A DNA stretch of 64,000 nucleotides from Clostridioides difficile_A (GTDB taxonomy: Bacteria; Bacillota; Clostridia; Peptostreptococcales; Peptostreptococcaceae), in assembly GCA_945909635.1 (NCBI GenBank), contig OX246690.1:2790001-2854000 (forward strand). The letters are read 5' to 3'. Below are positions 54,010-63,654 of this stretch, one piece after another. The position numbers and the translations under genes were made by a program. The notes beneath the pieces were generated by a model, which saw nothing but the letters and a program-made list of their open reading frames with translations, was not told the origin of the DNA and ran no database searches. The number at the start of each line of letters is the position of its first letter. Positions within the stretch are counted from its first letter, which is position 1.

Positions 54010-54729
54010 TCAGTTATTTTTACCAAAATAATTGTTTCTAATCTTACATACATTTTTTGTCATTATTTTTCTAATAAGATGCACATATATGAAGTTTTTT
54101 AATTTTGATAGATGTTGTGAATGAGTAGAGAAAAATACATCTGGTGAAGAAAAGACACCATAATCATATGCTATAGCTTCTTTTTGAATAAAAGTATCTT
54201 TACCATCCCAATCAATAGATGTGTTTTTCAAATCATTTGTGGCTATTGCATACTTTTTGAATGTTCCATTCTGATTAATAAATTTCTTCTGAATTGCCTC
54301 TAAATATTTTTTATCAGTTATTACTCCCTCTAGAGCAATCCATTTATCTTGATAAAATACCTCTACCCAAGTATGAAGAATATATTTTGGTGCTAATAAT
54401 GAAATCAATTTAGATGTAGCACCTCGTTGAAAGTCTTTTGTTACATTAAAAGCATGAAGCCTACAAGGGATATTCACTGAACGCAATAATGCCATTAAAA
54501 GAGTAGCTTTTGTATTACATTGTCCCATACCTTCATTTAGTACCTGTGTTGCCTTCAACATATCAGAAGCATTATAGCCAAATAAAATATCATTTTGGAC
54601 AAACTCATAAATAGATTTTATTTTATGAAAATCATCTAAATCTAACCACTTCTTAAGTGATACCAAGAACTTAAGTTGTGGGTCACTATAGTTTAGCATT
54701 TTTGTTTCTTCTAAATATTCTTTATTCAT
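54010..54729 (-). CDS. Transglutaminase-like domain protein
   Basis: The 239-aa cytoplasmic protein (no signal peptide) has a transglutaminase-like/papain fold: Cys71 in EGMGQCNTKATLLMALLRS and His118 in ILHTWVEVFYQDKWIALEG. An Asp in the following strand would complete the triad. Such domains act as proteases, amidases or peptide N-glycanases; the substrate is unknown. GGGGAT lies before the ATG. It starts 46 nt after an AraC regulator gene on the same strand, so expression is probably inducible. I know no studied pair of this kind. Confidence 0.82.
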   Translation of the reverse strand: MNKEYLEETKMLNYSDPQLKFLVSLKKWLDLDDFHKIKSIYEFVQNDILFGYNASDMLKATQVLNEGMGQCNTKATLLMALLRSVNIPCRLHAFNVTKDFQRGATSKLISLLAPKYILHTWVEVFYQDKWIALEGVITDKKYLEAIQKKFINQNGTFKKYAIATNDLKNTSIDWDGKDTFIQKEAIAYDYGVFSSPDVFFSTHSQHLSKLKNFIYVHLIRKIMTKNVCKIRNNYFGKNN

Positions 54730-54775
54730 AATAAATCCCCTTTCTTAATACAACTTCATTATATAACGAGAATAT

Positions 54776-55534
54776 TTAATATACTTTCAAAAACTCGCTA
54801 TCTTTTAAAGATAAAGAAATGGGCATTCCCATCATACGCTTAACTGTTCCTGCAAGGTGTGATGGAGTGTCGAATCCAGCAATCATAGAAGCTTCAGTAA
54901 CATTTTTTCCAGAAAGCAATTCTCCAAAAGCACACTCCATTTGATGAAGTAAAATATAGCTTTTTAAAGGTATCCCAATTTGCTCTTTAAACAAATGTGA
55001 TAATCTACTTGCTGATAGTGCCACTTTATCTGCAAAGTTTGAAATCGTATGATTATCACAATTACAAGTATGTAATAATTGAAGCAATTCTGTAATTCTA
55101 TCATCATAGTATTTGATAGTTTCAGGGAAATTCAAATAGTTGTTAAGCATTTTCATAAACTTTAAATACTGTTCTTCACTAGATTGATATATCAAAAAAG
55201 TTCCTTGTTGACGTAATTCATCTAATCCATCTTTTTCACATATCCAATATCCAAAATCATTCATTTTTGAGGTAAGCTGTTCTGCAAATATAGATGTAGG
55301 TTCAATAAGAGCAGAATAATAAACTTTTTTTCTTGCTGAAAATGAGTGAGAGATATTTTTATCTACTACGATACAATTACATTTAACTAATTTTTCATTG
55401 ACTGTTATTTCAATGCTGTCTTCTATTCCTATAAATAGTTGTAACATCCAATGGCTATGTTTATCTGCCTCTAAATGATTTGTAATCATACTAATTCTAT
55501 CTTCTTGCCAAAAAATTTTATTTATAATGTTCAT
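54776..55534 (-). CDS. AraC-family transcriptional regulator
   Basis: The 252-aa protein has an N-terminal cupin-like sensing domain (about 1-140, HWMLQLFIGIEDS) and a C-terminal double helix-turn-helix (about 155-245, FADKVALSASRLSHLFKEQ, then TEASMIAGFDTPSHLAGTVK). A longer frame starts 10 codons upstream, but GGAAGTG precedes the ATG at 55532-55534. The second HTH has SHLAGTVKRMMG instead of the common SxFxRxFKRxxG. It is the first gene of an operon with the transglutaminase-like gene. Confidence 0.87.
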   Translation of the reverse strand: MNIINKIFWQEDRISMITNHLEADKHSHWMLQLFIGIEDSIEITVNEKLVKCNCIVVDKNISHSFSARKKVYYSALIEPTSIFAEQLTSKMNDFGYWICEKDGLDELRQQGTFLIYQSSEEQYLKFMKMLNNYLNFPETIKYYDDRITELLQLLHTCNCDNHTISNFADKVALSASRLSHLFKEQIGIPLKSYILLHQMECAFGELLSGKNVTEASMIAGFDTPSHLAGTVKRMMGMPISLSLKDSEFLKVY

Positions 55535-55618
55535 TGTATCACTTCCTTCTTCTAAAAATATCACTCTTTATTTTAATAGATTGTCCTATATTTGTGAATA
55601 CATTTTGATAAAAGACCT

Positions 55619-55668
55619 GCAAAAAGGCATGAATCCTTAGGATAAAAATACCCAAGAATTCATGCCTA
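55619..55668 (-). terminator. Rho-independent terminator of ridA
   Basis: Minus strand: AGGCATGAATTCTTGGGTA pairs with TATCCTAAGGATTCATGCCT, followed by TTTTT. It lies about 35 bp past the ridA stop. Confidence 0.85.
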
Positions 55669-55701
55669 ATCTAATAGCTACATGTTCCAAATTATATATT
55701 C

Positions 55702-56082
55702 TTATAATACAGCTATTACTTCTATTTCAACTTTAACGTCTTTTGGTAATCTAGCAACTTCTACACAAGCTCTTGCTGGTTTATTTTCTCCAAAATATTC
55801 AGCATAAACTTCGTTTATAGCTCCAAATTCATTCATATCTTTTATAAATACTGTAGTTTTAACTACATTTGAAAAATCAGCTCCACTTTCAGCTAATATA
55901 GCTTTAAGATTTTTTAAAGATTGAGCAGTTTGAGCTTGTACATCTCCTTCAACTACTTCCATAGTTTCTGGTACAAGAGGAACTTGTCCAGATACAAATA
56001 ATAAGTTTCCAGCTTTTATAGCTTGAGAGTATGGTCCTAAAGCTGCTGGTGCATCATTAGTATGTATTACTTCATGTTTCAT
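55702..56082 (-). CDS. ridA: RidA family enamine/imine deaminase
   Basis: Hydrolyses reactive enamines and imines (2-aminoacrylate, 2-aminocrotonate) released by PLP dehydratases. The 126-aa protein is of the YjgF/YER057c family, with GPYSQAIKAGN near residue 17 and the catalytic Arg in RACVEVARLPKDVKVEIEVIA. This is exact family length for a trimer-forming subunit. GGAGG precedes the ATG. It lies 94 bp downstream of threonine dehydratase, whose product it detoxifies, and shares its strand and probably its transcript. Confidence 0.95.
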   Translation of the reverse strand: MKHEVIHTNDAPAALGPYSQAIKAGNLLFVSGQVPLVPETMEVVEGDVQAQTAQSLKNLKAILAESGADFSNVVKTTVFIKDMNEFGAINEVYAEYFGENKPARACVEVARLPKDVKVEIEVIAVL

Positions 56083-56176
56083 TTTAAAATCCTCCTAATT
56101 CGTTAATCTGATACATATAAAATGTATCTTCATACACTATTATACTATTTTTCTTGTATATTATATACACTTTTTA

Positions 56177-57394
56177 CTATAATTCTATAATTTTAAAACC
56201 TTTGTCTTCTATAGCTTTCTTTATTTTAGCTATATGGTCATAATCTATTGTCTCTAGTATAAATTCCGCACTTTGTTTTCCTAGAGCTTCTCCTGCTGAT
56301 AATTTACCTTGATTAGCACTTAAAATGTTTCCACCATTCTCACTTATTATTCTAGTTAATTCAGCAAAGTTTCCTGGCTTGTCTTCCATAATTGTACTAA
56401 ATGAATATCTTCTTCCTTCTTTAGCTAAAGCAACACCTATTATTCTATATAATGTATTTATGTCTATGTTACCACCAGATATTATACAAACTACATTTTC
56501 ATCTTTTGCTGGTACATACTTACCACTTAATATAGCAGCTGTACATACAGCTCCAGCACCTTCTGAAACTATTTTTTGACTTTCCATCATAAATAATATT
56601 GATTCTGCAATTTCTGTTTCTTCAACCACAACTATTTCATCAACTAATTCGTTTATTATTTCAAAAGTTAAATCTCCTGGAGTTTTAACAGCTATACCAT
56701 CAGCTATTGTAGTATCATTAAATGCTGTTGTTACTTTTCCATTTTTAACTGATTCTTTCATTGAAGGTATATTTGCAGTTTGAACACCAACTATTTTCAC
56801 ATTAGGATTTAATGCTTTTGCAGCTACAGCTACACCAGAGATGATTCCACCTCCACCAACTGGGCATAATATAGTATCAACTTTATTGTCTAATTGTTCG
56901 AAAATCTCAAGAGATATAGTTCCTTGTCCTGCTATAACATATTTATCATTGAATGGATGTAAGAAAGTTGCTCCTGTTTCTTTTTGTATTTCAACAGCTT
57001 TTGCATACGCATCATCATAAACTGCACCATTTAAAACTACTTCTGCTCCATAACCTTTAGTTGCACTAACTTTTGCTAAAGGTGCAGTTGCTGGCATTAC
57101 TATTGTAGATTTTATACCAGTCATTTTTGCCCCTAATGCAACACCTTGAGCATGATTTCCTGCACTTGAAGCTATAACTCCATTTGCTTTTTCTTCATCT
57201 GTTAAACTCGCTATTTTGTTACAAGCTCCTCTTAATTTAAAAGAACCTGTTTTTTGAAGATTCTCACATTTATAGAACACATTTGCTCCTGTTTTTTCGC
57301 TAAGTTTAACACTTTCAAGTAAGTCAGTTCTTTTTACTATGTTTTTGATGGTCTCTCTAGCTTCTTTCACATCTGTTAAGGTAACGTTTATCAT
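56177..57394 (-). CDS. ilvA: Threonine dehydratase (threonine ammonia-lyase) with ACT domain
   Basis: PLP enzyme that converts threonine to 2-oxobutyrate and ammonia. The 405-aa protein has the PLP Lys in GSFKLRGACNK (about 52-62), SAGNHAQGVALGA, the phosphate loop PVGGGGIISG, and a single C-terminal ACT domain (about 330-405, GNFAELTRIISENGGNIL). Length and single ACT fit the TdcB-like catabolic type as well as short IlvA, so the direction (fermentation or isoleucine synthesis) is not settled. The upstream frame opens at TTG; GGGAGTGG serves the ATG at 57392-57394. RidA follows. Confidence 0.93.
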   Translation of the reverse strand: MINVTLTDVKEARETIKNIVKRTDLLESVKLSEKTGANVFYKCENLQKTGSFKLRGACNKIASLTDEEKANGVIASSAGNHAQGVALGAKMTGIKSTIVMPATAPLAKVSATKGYGAEVVLNGAVYDDAYAKAVEIQKETGATFLHPFNDKYVIAGQGTISLEIFEQLDNKVDTILCPVGGGGIISGVAVAAKALNPNVKIVGVQTANIPSMKESVKNGKVTTAFNDTTIADGIAVKTPGDLTFEIINELVDEIVVVEETEIAESILFMMESQKIVSEGAGAVCTAAILSGKYVPAKDENVVCIISGGNIDINTLYRIIGVALAKEGRRYSFSTIMEDKPGNFAELTRIISENGGNILSANQGKLSAGEALGKQSAEFILETIDYDHIAKIKKAIEDKGFKIIEL

Positions 57395-57442
57395 TTTATT
57401 CCACTCCCGTAAATCCAATTTTTGTTTATTACTTTCTATATA

Positions 57443-57471
57443 ATTCTATATCTTTTTTTTTTAAAAATCAA
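57443..57471 (-). promoter_or_regulatory. Promoter of the threonine dehydratase/ridA genes
   Basis: On the minus strand TTGATT (57466-57471), 17 bp, TAGAAT (57443-57448), about 50 bp before the start codon. Confidence 0.55.
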
Positions 57472-58052
57472 CATGTAAACGATTTTTATAATTTTTTAAT
57501 TAATCACAAAAAAACTAAAAATACAACAATTGAATACAATAAACACATATCTTCAATTCGTTTAAATTACATTAAATGATAATTTAAAAATATATTTTAC
57601 AATTTTATCAAAATAACAATGTATTCTTTATTATTTTTATTAAAATTTGTATTTTATATTATTTTATTTACTTACAAACTATTTTTTTGGCTTTTTTTAA
57701 TCTTATTAAAGTTAACAAAATAATAATAAACATATATTACTAAACAACTTCTATTTAAAAGAAAGTTTTACTTTATTTTTATTCAAAATTAGAAAACTAT
57801 ACATTAATAATAAAATATAATAAAAAAACTAAAATACCAATAAAATTGAAGATTTCTTTTATATAACAATCATTTTTTATTAAAAGGTGTTTTTTATTTT
57901 AATATATATTTAATAAGGTTAAATAGAATAATCATTTTAATTTTATACTTTACTTTTTCTATAAACCTATTATAATTAAAGTATAATCATTTTGCTAACT
58001 TGTTTATTTTATTATAAAAATGTGAAACTTATTACATAAGGAGGAATTTAAC
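57472..58052. other. Very AT-rich divergent intergenic region with three direct repeats
   Basis: About 580 bp without a supported gene. AATCATTTT occurs three times on the plus strand (57868-57876, 57930-57938, 57985-57993), spaced 62 and 55 bp, the last just upstream of the decarboxylase leader. TATAAT at 57971-57976 and 57982-57987 are -10 candidates for the plus gene. No RNA gene seen. Confidence 0.5.
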
Positions 58053-59681
58053 ATGAAAAATAATACTTATAAAGAAATCAAAAACATATATGGAAAAATA
58101 AGCCCTTTTGAATTTAAGGACAAATTAATAGATATTGCAAAATACACTGCAAAAGAAAATAACAGAGAGTTACTTGATGCAGGTCGTGGTAATCCAAATT
58201 GGATTTGTTCAACTGCTAGAGAAGCCTTTTTTACTTTTGGTCATTTTGCTATTACTGAAACTCGTTCTAATTGGGATTTAGGTCATTTGGCTGGAATGCC
58301 TCAAAAGAAAGGTATAAAAGAAAGATTTTTTAAATTTATAAATGAAAATATAGATATGCCTGGAGCATACTTAGCTAGAGATATTATAAACTTTGGTATA
58401 AATGAACTTGGATTTGATGGAGATGAATTTGTTCATGAACTAGCTGATGGAATTATTGGTGATAACTATCCACTTCCAGATAGAATGTTACCTCATATGG
58501 AAAAAATAGTGCATGATTACTTGGTTCAAGAAATGAAATATGATATATCAGGTAAATATGGTGATGTAGAGATTTTTGCTGTTGAAGGTGCTACAGCTGC
58601 CATGTGTTATATTTTTGATTCATTAATGGCTAATGAACTACTAAAAAAAGGTGATACTATAGCTTTGATGACTCCAATATTTACACCTTATCTTGAAATA
58701 CCTAATCTTCCTCGTTATGATTTTAAAGTTGTAAATATAAATGCTAATGCAGTTGATGAAAAAGGTGCTCATACATGGCAATACACTAAAAAAGAATTAG
58801 AAAAACTTCGTGACAAGTCTATTAAAGCTTTATTTGTTGTTAATCCTAATAATCCTGCATCTATAGCTATGGATGACACATCTTGTAATAACCTAATAGA
58901 TGTGATTGAGAATTATAACAAAGATTTAATGATAATATCAGATGATGTGTATGGAACTTTTGTAGAAGACTTTTCATCATTGATGTCAAAACTTCCTTAC
59001 AACACTGTTGGGGTTTATTCTTATTCAAAATATTTTGGAGTTACAGGATGGAGACTTGGTACATTTGCACTTCATAAGAAGAATGTTTTTGATAAGAAAA
59101 TAAATGATTTAACTGGAGAATTAAAAAAATCAGTAGATAAGCGTTACAGTGATATGAGTCTTAATCCTTCTAGTCTTTCATTTATGGAAAGAGTTGTTGC
59201 TGATAGTAGACTTGTTGCTCTTAATCATACTGCTGGTCTTTCTACTCCTCAGCAAGTACAAATGGCATTTTTCTCTGCATTTGCCTTAATTGACAAAGTT
59301 GATGCCTACAAAAAACTTAATATGAGTATCTGTCATAGACGTCAAAAACTATTGTTTGAAGCTTTAGAGCTTCCAATCAATGAAAGTAAAAATAATGCTG
59401 CATATTATACTCAATTTGATATTGAAGAATGGGCTAAATTAAACTATGGAGAAGATTTATTTAAATTTATAAGTAAAATTTCTGCTCCAGTGGATGTTCT
59501 TTATAAATTAGCTAATGACTATTCTGTAGTCTTACTTAGTGGAAATGGATTTTATGGTCCTGAATGGTCAATCAGAATATCTCTAGCAAATTTATATGAT
59601 GAGGCTTACACTAAGATAGGAAAAGCTATCAGAGAAATACTAAATGGTTACATTACTGAATGGCAAAAAACTAAGAAATAG
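58053..59681 (+). CDS. aspD: Aspartate 4-decarboxylase (bifunctional aspartate aminotransferase)
   Basis: PLP enzyme that removes the beta-carboxyl of aspartate, giving alanine and CO2, with side transaminase activity. The 542-aa protein is much longer than ordinary class I aminotransferases (about 400) and matches the 530-540 aa decarboxylase family. Its N-terminal extension (LLDAGRGNPNWICSTAREAF) forms part of the active site there. PLP contacts are in VNPNNPAS and ISDDVYGTF; the PLP lysine is in YSYSKYFGVTGWRLG. AAGGAGG precedes the ATG. Asparaginase follows 120 bp later, so Asn could be taken through Asp to Ala. Confidence 0.9.
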   Translation: MKNNTYKEIKNIYGKISPFEFKDKLIDIAKYTAKENNRELLDAGRGNPNWICSTAREAFFTFGHFAITETRSNWDLGHLAGMPQKKGIKERFFKFINENIDMPGAYLARDIINFGINELGFDGDEFVHELADGIIGDNYPLPDRMLPHMEKIVHDYLVQEMKYDISGKYGDVEIFAVEGATAAMCYIFDSLMANELLKKGDTIALMTPIFTPYLEIPNLPRYDFKVVNINANAVDEKGAHTWQYTKKELEKLRDKSIKALFVVNPNNPASIAMDDTSCNNLIDVIENYNKDLMIISDDVYGTFVEDFSSLMSKLPYNTVGVYSYSKYFGVTGWRLGTFALHKKNVFDKKINDLTGELKKSVDKRYSDMSLNPSSLSFMERVVADSRLVALNHTAGLSTPQQVQMAFFSAFALIDKVDAYKKLNMSICHRRQKLLFEALELPINESKNNAAYYTQFDIEEWAKLNYGEDLFKFISKISAPVDVLYKLANDYSVVLLSGNGFYGPEWSIRISLANLYDEAYTKIGKAIREILNGYITEWQKTKK

Positions 59682-59748
59682 TTATATTACACTGAAATAT
59701 CTAAATTATATGAATAAAAGAATTTATGTAGACCTTAGCTACTTTTTT

Positions 59749-59757
59749 TGATATAAT
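59749..59757 (+). promoter_or_regulatory. Extended -10 promoter of the asparaginase gene
   Basis: TGATATAAT, about 45 bp before the start codon; the -35 is weak. It suggests that asparaginase can be expressed apart from the decarboxylase. Confidence 0.45.
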
Positions 59758-59801
59758 CCTATCGGAATTATAAATTTTATTTATGAAAGGCAGAGAATAG
59801 T

Positions 59802-60797
59802 ATGAGTATTAAGAAAAAAGTTGCCATAGTTTTTACTGGTGGAACTATATCTATGACAGTAGATGATAAAGTAGGAGCTGCTATACCAACTTTATCGGGG
59901 GAACAAATATTATCAATGGTTACCAATATTGATAAAGTCGCAGATGTGGAGGTCTTTAACTTTGATGAAATTCCAGGACCTCATATAACGCCTTATAGAA
60001 TGATGGAATTAAAAAATTATGTAAATGATTTATTAGCAAGAAAAGATATTACAGGAGTTGTAATAACACATGGTACAGATAGTTTAGAAGAAACAGCTTA
60101 TTTTCTAGACCTTACAATTGATAACATTAAACCCGTAATAGTCACAGGTGCTATGAGAAGTAGCTCTGAGCTTGGATATGATGGTTCAAGTAATTTATCT
60201 GCTTCAGTTTGTACTGCTGTGTCTAAAGATGCTATGGGCAAAGGTGTTCTTGTAGTCCTAAATAACGAAGTATTATTAGCTTCTGAGGCTACTAAGACAA
60301 ATACTCTTTCTTTAAATACATTTAAATCTTTAACTAGTGGTCCATTAGGAATAATTGACTGCAATGAACTTGTTCTTACAAGAGATATTGTAAATAGAAC
60401 AATTATAGATACTGATAAGGTAGAATCTAAAGTTGCTTTATTTAAAGCATATGTAGGAGAGAATGCAGATTTTATAAGATTTGCTGTTGATAGTGGATAT
60501 AAAGGTATAGTTATTGAGGCAATGGGTAGAGGTAATATTCCTCCTCATATGCTTTCTGGAGTTGAATATGCTAGAGAAAAAGGACTTCCTGTTGTTATAG
60601 TTTCTAGATGCCACTCAGGTAGAGTGTTTGATAGCTATGGTTATTATGGTTCTGGTAGAGATTTAAAAAATCTTGGATGTATATTTGGTGGAGACCTTCC
60701 AGGTCAAAAAGCTAGAATAAAACTTATATTAGCACTTGGGAAAACTGATAATCTTGATGAAATCAAAGACTTCTTTGAAAAAGGAATCTACTGTTAA
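59802..60797 (+). CDS. ansA: L-asparaginase, type I (cytoplasmic)
   Basis: Hydrolyses asparagine to aspartate and ammonia. The 331-aa protein has no signal peptide, so it is the cytoplasmic type. The nucleophile Thr is in FTGGTISM near residue 15, and the second triad Thr/Asp is in THGTDSLEETAYFL near residue 88. A conserved TGAMRSSSELGYDG and a C-terminal domain with VVIVSRCHSG complete the family pattern. AAAGGCAG precedes the ATG. It lies downstream of the aspartate decarboxylase on the same strand and feeds it. A terminator follows. Confidence 0.93.
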   Translation: MSIKKKVAIVFTGGTISMTVDDKVGAAIPTLSGEQILSMVTNIDKVADVEVFNFDEIPGPHITPYRMMELKNYVNDLLARKDITGVVITHGTDSLEETAYFLDLTIDNIKPVIVTGAMRSSSELGYDGSSNLSASVCTAVSKDAMGKGVLVVLNNEVLLASEATKTNTLSLNTFKSLTSGPLGIIDCNELVLTRDIVNRTIIDTDKVESKVALFKAYVGENADFIRFAVDSGYKGIVIEAMGRGNIPPHMLSGVEYAREKGLPVVIVSRCHSGRVFDSYGYYGSGRDLKNLGCIFGGDLPGQKARIKLILALGKTDNLDEIKDFFEKGIYC

Positions 60798-60821
60798 TTA
60801 TAATAAATCTTAAAATAATAA

Positions 60822-60866
60822 ACCCCTATTACAATTTTTAATTAATTTGTAATAGGGGTCTTATTT
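60822..60866. terminator. Terminator between asparaginase and leuS
   Basis: ACCCCTATTACAA (60822-60834) pairs with TTGTAATAGGGGT (60847-60859). T-rich on the plus side (CTTATTTT). Convergent with leuS, which it may also terminate. Confidence 0.8.
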
Positions 60867-60883
60867 TATCTTATAGTTTTAAT

Positions 60884-63304
60884 TTATTTCACAACTACAT
60901 TGACTAACTTCTTAGGTACAGCAACAACTTTAACTATAGTTTTACCTTCAACTAATCCTTTTATTTTTTCATCTTCTAAAGCTACTTTTTCCATTTCTTC
61001 TTTAGATATATTTGAGTTAACAGTTAATTTTCCTCTAACTTTTCCATTAACTTGTACAACAACTTCTATTTCATCTTTTACCAAAGCTTTTTCATCATAC
61101 TTAGGCCAGTCTATATCAAATACACTTCCATCTTTACCTATCATAGTCCATAATTCTTCACCTAAATGAGGTGCAAATGGTGCTATTATAGTTACTATAG
61201 TTTGTATACCTTCTTTTATAACTGCTTCATTTATATTATCTAATTCTTTATATTTATACATATCATTTATTAATTCCATAAGAGCTGATATAGCAGTATT
61301 AAATCCAAATTTTTCACTTAAATCAGCAGTAACTTTTTTAAGTGTAGAATGTATAGTATATCTCATATCTTTATCTTGAGAATTTAATTCTCCAAACTCT
61401 ACATCCTTTTTAACTACATCTGCTAACTCATCAACCAATCTATAAACTCTATTTAAGAATCTAAAACATCCATCAACACCTTGCTCTGACCAGTCTAAAT
61501 CTCTTTCTGGTGGTGCTGCAAATAATACGAAAAGTCTTGCAGTATCTGCTCCATACTCATCAATTATATCCATAGGTGATACTGTATTGCCTTTAGATTT
61601 ACTCATTTTAGAACCATCCATAAGAACCATTCCTTGAGTAAGTAAGTTTTTAAATGGCTCATCGAAATCTACCATACCCATGCTCTTAAATGCTTTTACA
61701 AACCATCTTGCATATAATAAGTGCATTATAGCATGTTCCACTCCACCTATATATTGGTCTACTGGATGCCATCTATTAACTAACTCTTTACTAAATGGCT
61801 CATTTTCATTATTACTATCCACATATCTTAAGAAATACCAAGAAGAATCTACAAATGTATCCATAGTATCAACTTCTCTTCTAGCTGGTTTTCCACAGTG
61901 AGGACAAGTTGTTGACATAAATTGCTTTGAAGTAGTAAGTGGAGATTCACCTTTTCCAGTAAACTCAACATCTGTTGGTAAAAGAACTGGTAAATCTTCT
62001 TTTTTAACTGGAACTATTCCACACTCATCACAATAAACTACAGGTATAGGACAACCCCAGTATCTTTGTCTTGAAACTAACCAGTCTCTTAATCTATAGT
62101 TAATAGTTCTCTTTCCTCTACCTTCTTTTTCCAATTTATCTATTATTCCTTCAAATCCTTCTGAAGCATCTAATCCATTAAACTCTTCTGAATTTATTAT
62201 TTTGTTATCTTCTGTTATTACATCTATTATATCTAAATTATATTTCTCAGCAAAATCTCTATCTCTTTCATCATGTGCAGGAACTGCCATTATAGCTCCA
62301 GTTCCATATTCAACTAATACATAATTAGCTATCCATAAAGGAACCTTCTTACCATTTAAAGGGTTTATAACATATCTACCTATAAACATTCCTTCTTTTT
62401 CTACATCAGCAGCTGTTCTTTCTATTTCTGTCATTGTATGCATTTTTTGAACGAAAGCTTCAACTTCTGCTTCATATTCAGTACCAGCAACCAATTCTTT
62501 AACTAACTCATGTTCTGGAGCAAGTACCATATAAGTAACTCCATAAGTTGTATCTGGTCTAGTTGTAAACACTGTCATAGACTTATCAGTTCCATCTATA
62601 TCAAAAACTAAGTCTGCTCCTGTACTCTTACCTATCCAGTTTTTTTGCATTATTTTAACCTTTTCTGGCCATCCATCTAATGTATCTAAATCATTAAGTA
62701 ATTCTTCTGCAAATTCAGTAGTCTTAAAATACCATTGCTCCAAATCTTTCTTTAATACTGTTGCTTTACATCTCTCACATGCTCCTTGAACAACTTGCTC
62801 ATTTGCAAGAACAGTCTCACAAGAAGGACACCAGTTAACATAAGATTTTTTCTTATATGCAAGCCCATGTTCTAAAAACTTCAAAAATATCTCTTGAGTA
62901 AATCTATAGTATTCTGGAGTTGAAGTTGCTACTTCCTTATCCCAATCATAGCTAAGACCTAATAAATTTAATTGTTCTTTCATTTCTTCTATATTTTCCA
63001 TTGTCCATTTGTGTGGATGTATACCATGTTTTATAGCAGCATTTTCAGCCGGCAAACCAAAAGAATCCCATCCCATTGGATGAAGTACATTATACCCTTC
63101 CATTTTTTTGAATCTTGCGACAACATCACCTATAGAATAGTTTCTAACATGACCCATGTGTATCTTTCCAGATGGATAAGGGAACATTTCTAATGTGTAA
63201 TAATTAGGTTTTTCAGTTTGTGCTGTATCCATTTTATACTGCTTATTGTCTTTCCATATTTTTTGCCATTTCGATTCTACTTCTTTAAAATTATATACGC
63301 TCAT
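60884..63304 (-). CDS. leuS: Leucyl-tRNA synthetase
   Basis: Charges tRNA-Leu. The 806-aa class Ia synthetase has the HIGH-type motif PYPSGKIHMGHVRNY at about 42-56 and a zinc-type cysteine cluster CPSCETVL/CERC at about 160-180. The CP1 editing domain (about 225-420, TTRPDTTYGVTYMVLAPEH), a second CxxC set (CDECG, CPHCG), and KMSKSKGN at about 575 follow, then the anticodon-binding and C-terminal domains. AGGAGGC precedes the ATG. Controlled by its own T-box leader. Confidence 0.98.
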   Translation of the reverse strand: MSVYNFKEVESKWQKIWKDNKQYKMDTAQTEKPNYYTLEMFPYPSGKIHMGHVRNYSIGDVVARFKKMEGYNVLHPMGWDSFGLPAENAAIKHGIHPHKWTMENIEEMKEQLNLLGLSYDWDKEVATSTPEYYRFTQEIFLKFLEHGLAYKKKSYVNWCPSCETVLANEQVVQGACERCKATVLKKDLEQWYFKTTEFAEELLNDLDTLDGWPEKVKIMQKNWIGKSTGADLVFDIDGTDKSMTVFTTRPDTTYGVTYMVLAPEHELVKELVAGTEYEAEVEAFVQKMHTMTEIERTAADVEKEGMFIGRYVINPLNGKKVPLWIANYVLVEYGTGAIMAVPAHDERDRDFAEKYNLDIIDVITEDNKIINSEEFNGLDASEGFEGIIDKLEKEGRGKRTINYRLRDWLVSRQRYWGCPIPVVYCDECGIVPVKKEDLPVLLPTDVEFTGKGESPLTTSKQFMSTTCPHCGKPARREVDTMDTFVDSSWYFLRYVDSNNENEPFSKELVNRWHPVDQYIGGVEHAIMHLLYARWFVKAFKSMGMVDFDEPFKNLLTQGMVLMDGSKMSKSKGNTVSPMDIIDEYGADTARLFVLFAAPPERDLDWSEQGVDGCFRFLNRVYRLVDELADVVKKDVEFGELNSQDKDMRYTIHSTLKKVTADLSEKFGFNTAISALMELINDMYKYKELDNINEAVIKEGIQTIVTIIAPFAPHLGEELWTMIGKDGSVFDIDWPKYDEKALVKDEIEVVVQVNGKVRGKLTVNSNISKEEMEKVALEDEKIKGLVEGKTIVKVVAVPKKLVNVVVK

Positions 63305-63383
63305 ATTTTGCCTCCTATTTTAGTTGTGTTCAACTACCTTATTTAATATTATTTACTTATAATTTCCAAATAATGCCTTGAAA

Positions 63384-63605
63384 ATAAAAAATCCCCATCA
63401 CTAAACTTACGTTTAGGGACGAGGATAAATCTTCGCGGTACCACCCTAATTAGTCTACATTATATAGACTCTCTTAGATAGCTTTTAATCCAGCTATGGA
63501 GAATAGATTTCAATCTAGTAAGTTCAAAGTTATATAATATTAGTTCTCACCTTCCACTAACTCTCTGAAAAAATATAATCTTTTACTGCTCTAGTCTATT
63601 CAATT
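63384..63605 (-). promoter_or_regulatory. T-box leader of leuS
   Basis: Minus-strand order: a Stem I with AGAGAGTTAGTG and GGTGAGA apical features, then a specifier loop GAACUUA between AAAG/CUUU and CUAG helices. The specifier reads CUU (Leu). The T-box sequence GGGTGGTACCGCG (63434-63446) follows. The terminator (63385-63426) pairs ATCC..CCTAAAC with GTTTAG..GGGAT and ends in T6. Confidence 0.93.
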
Positions 63606-63654
63606 TAATATAATTTTTGAAATTTTCTAACTATAATAACATATATTATCATGT

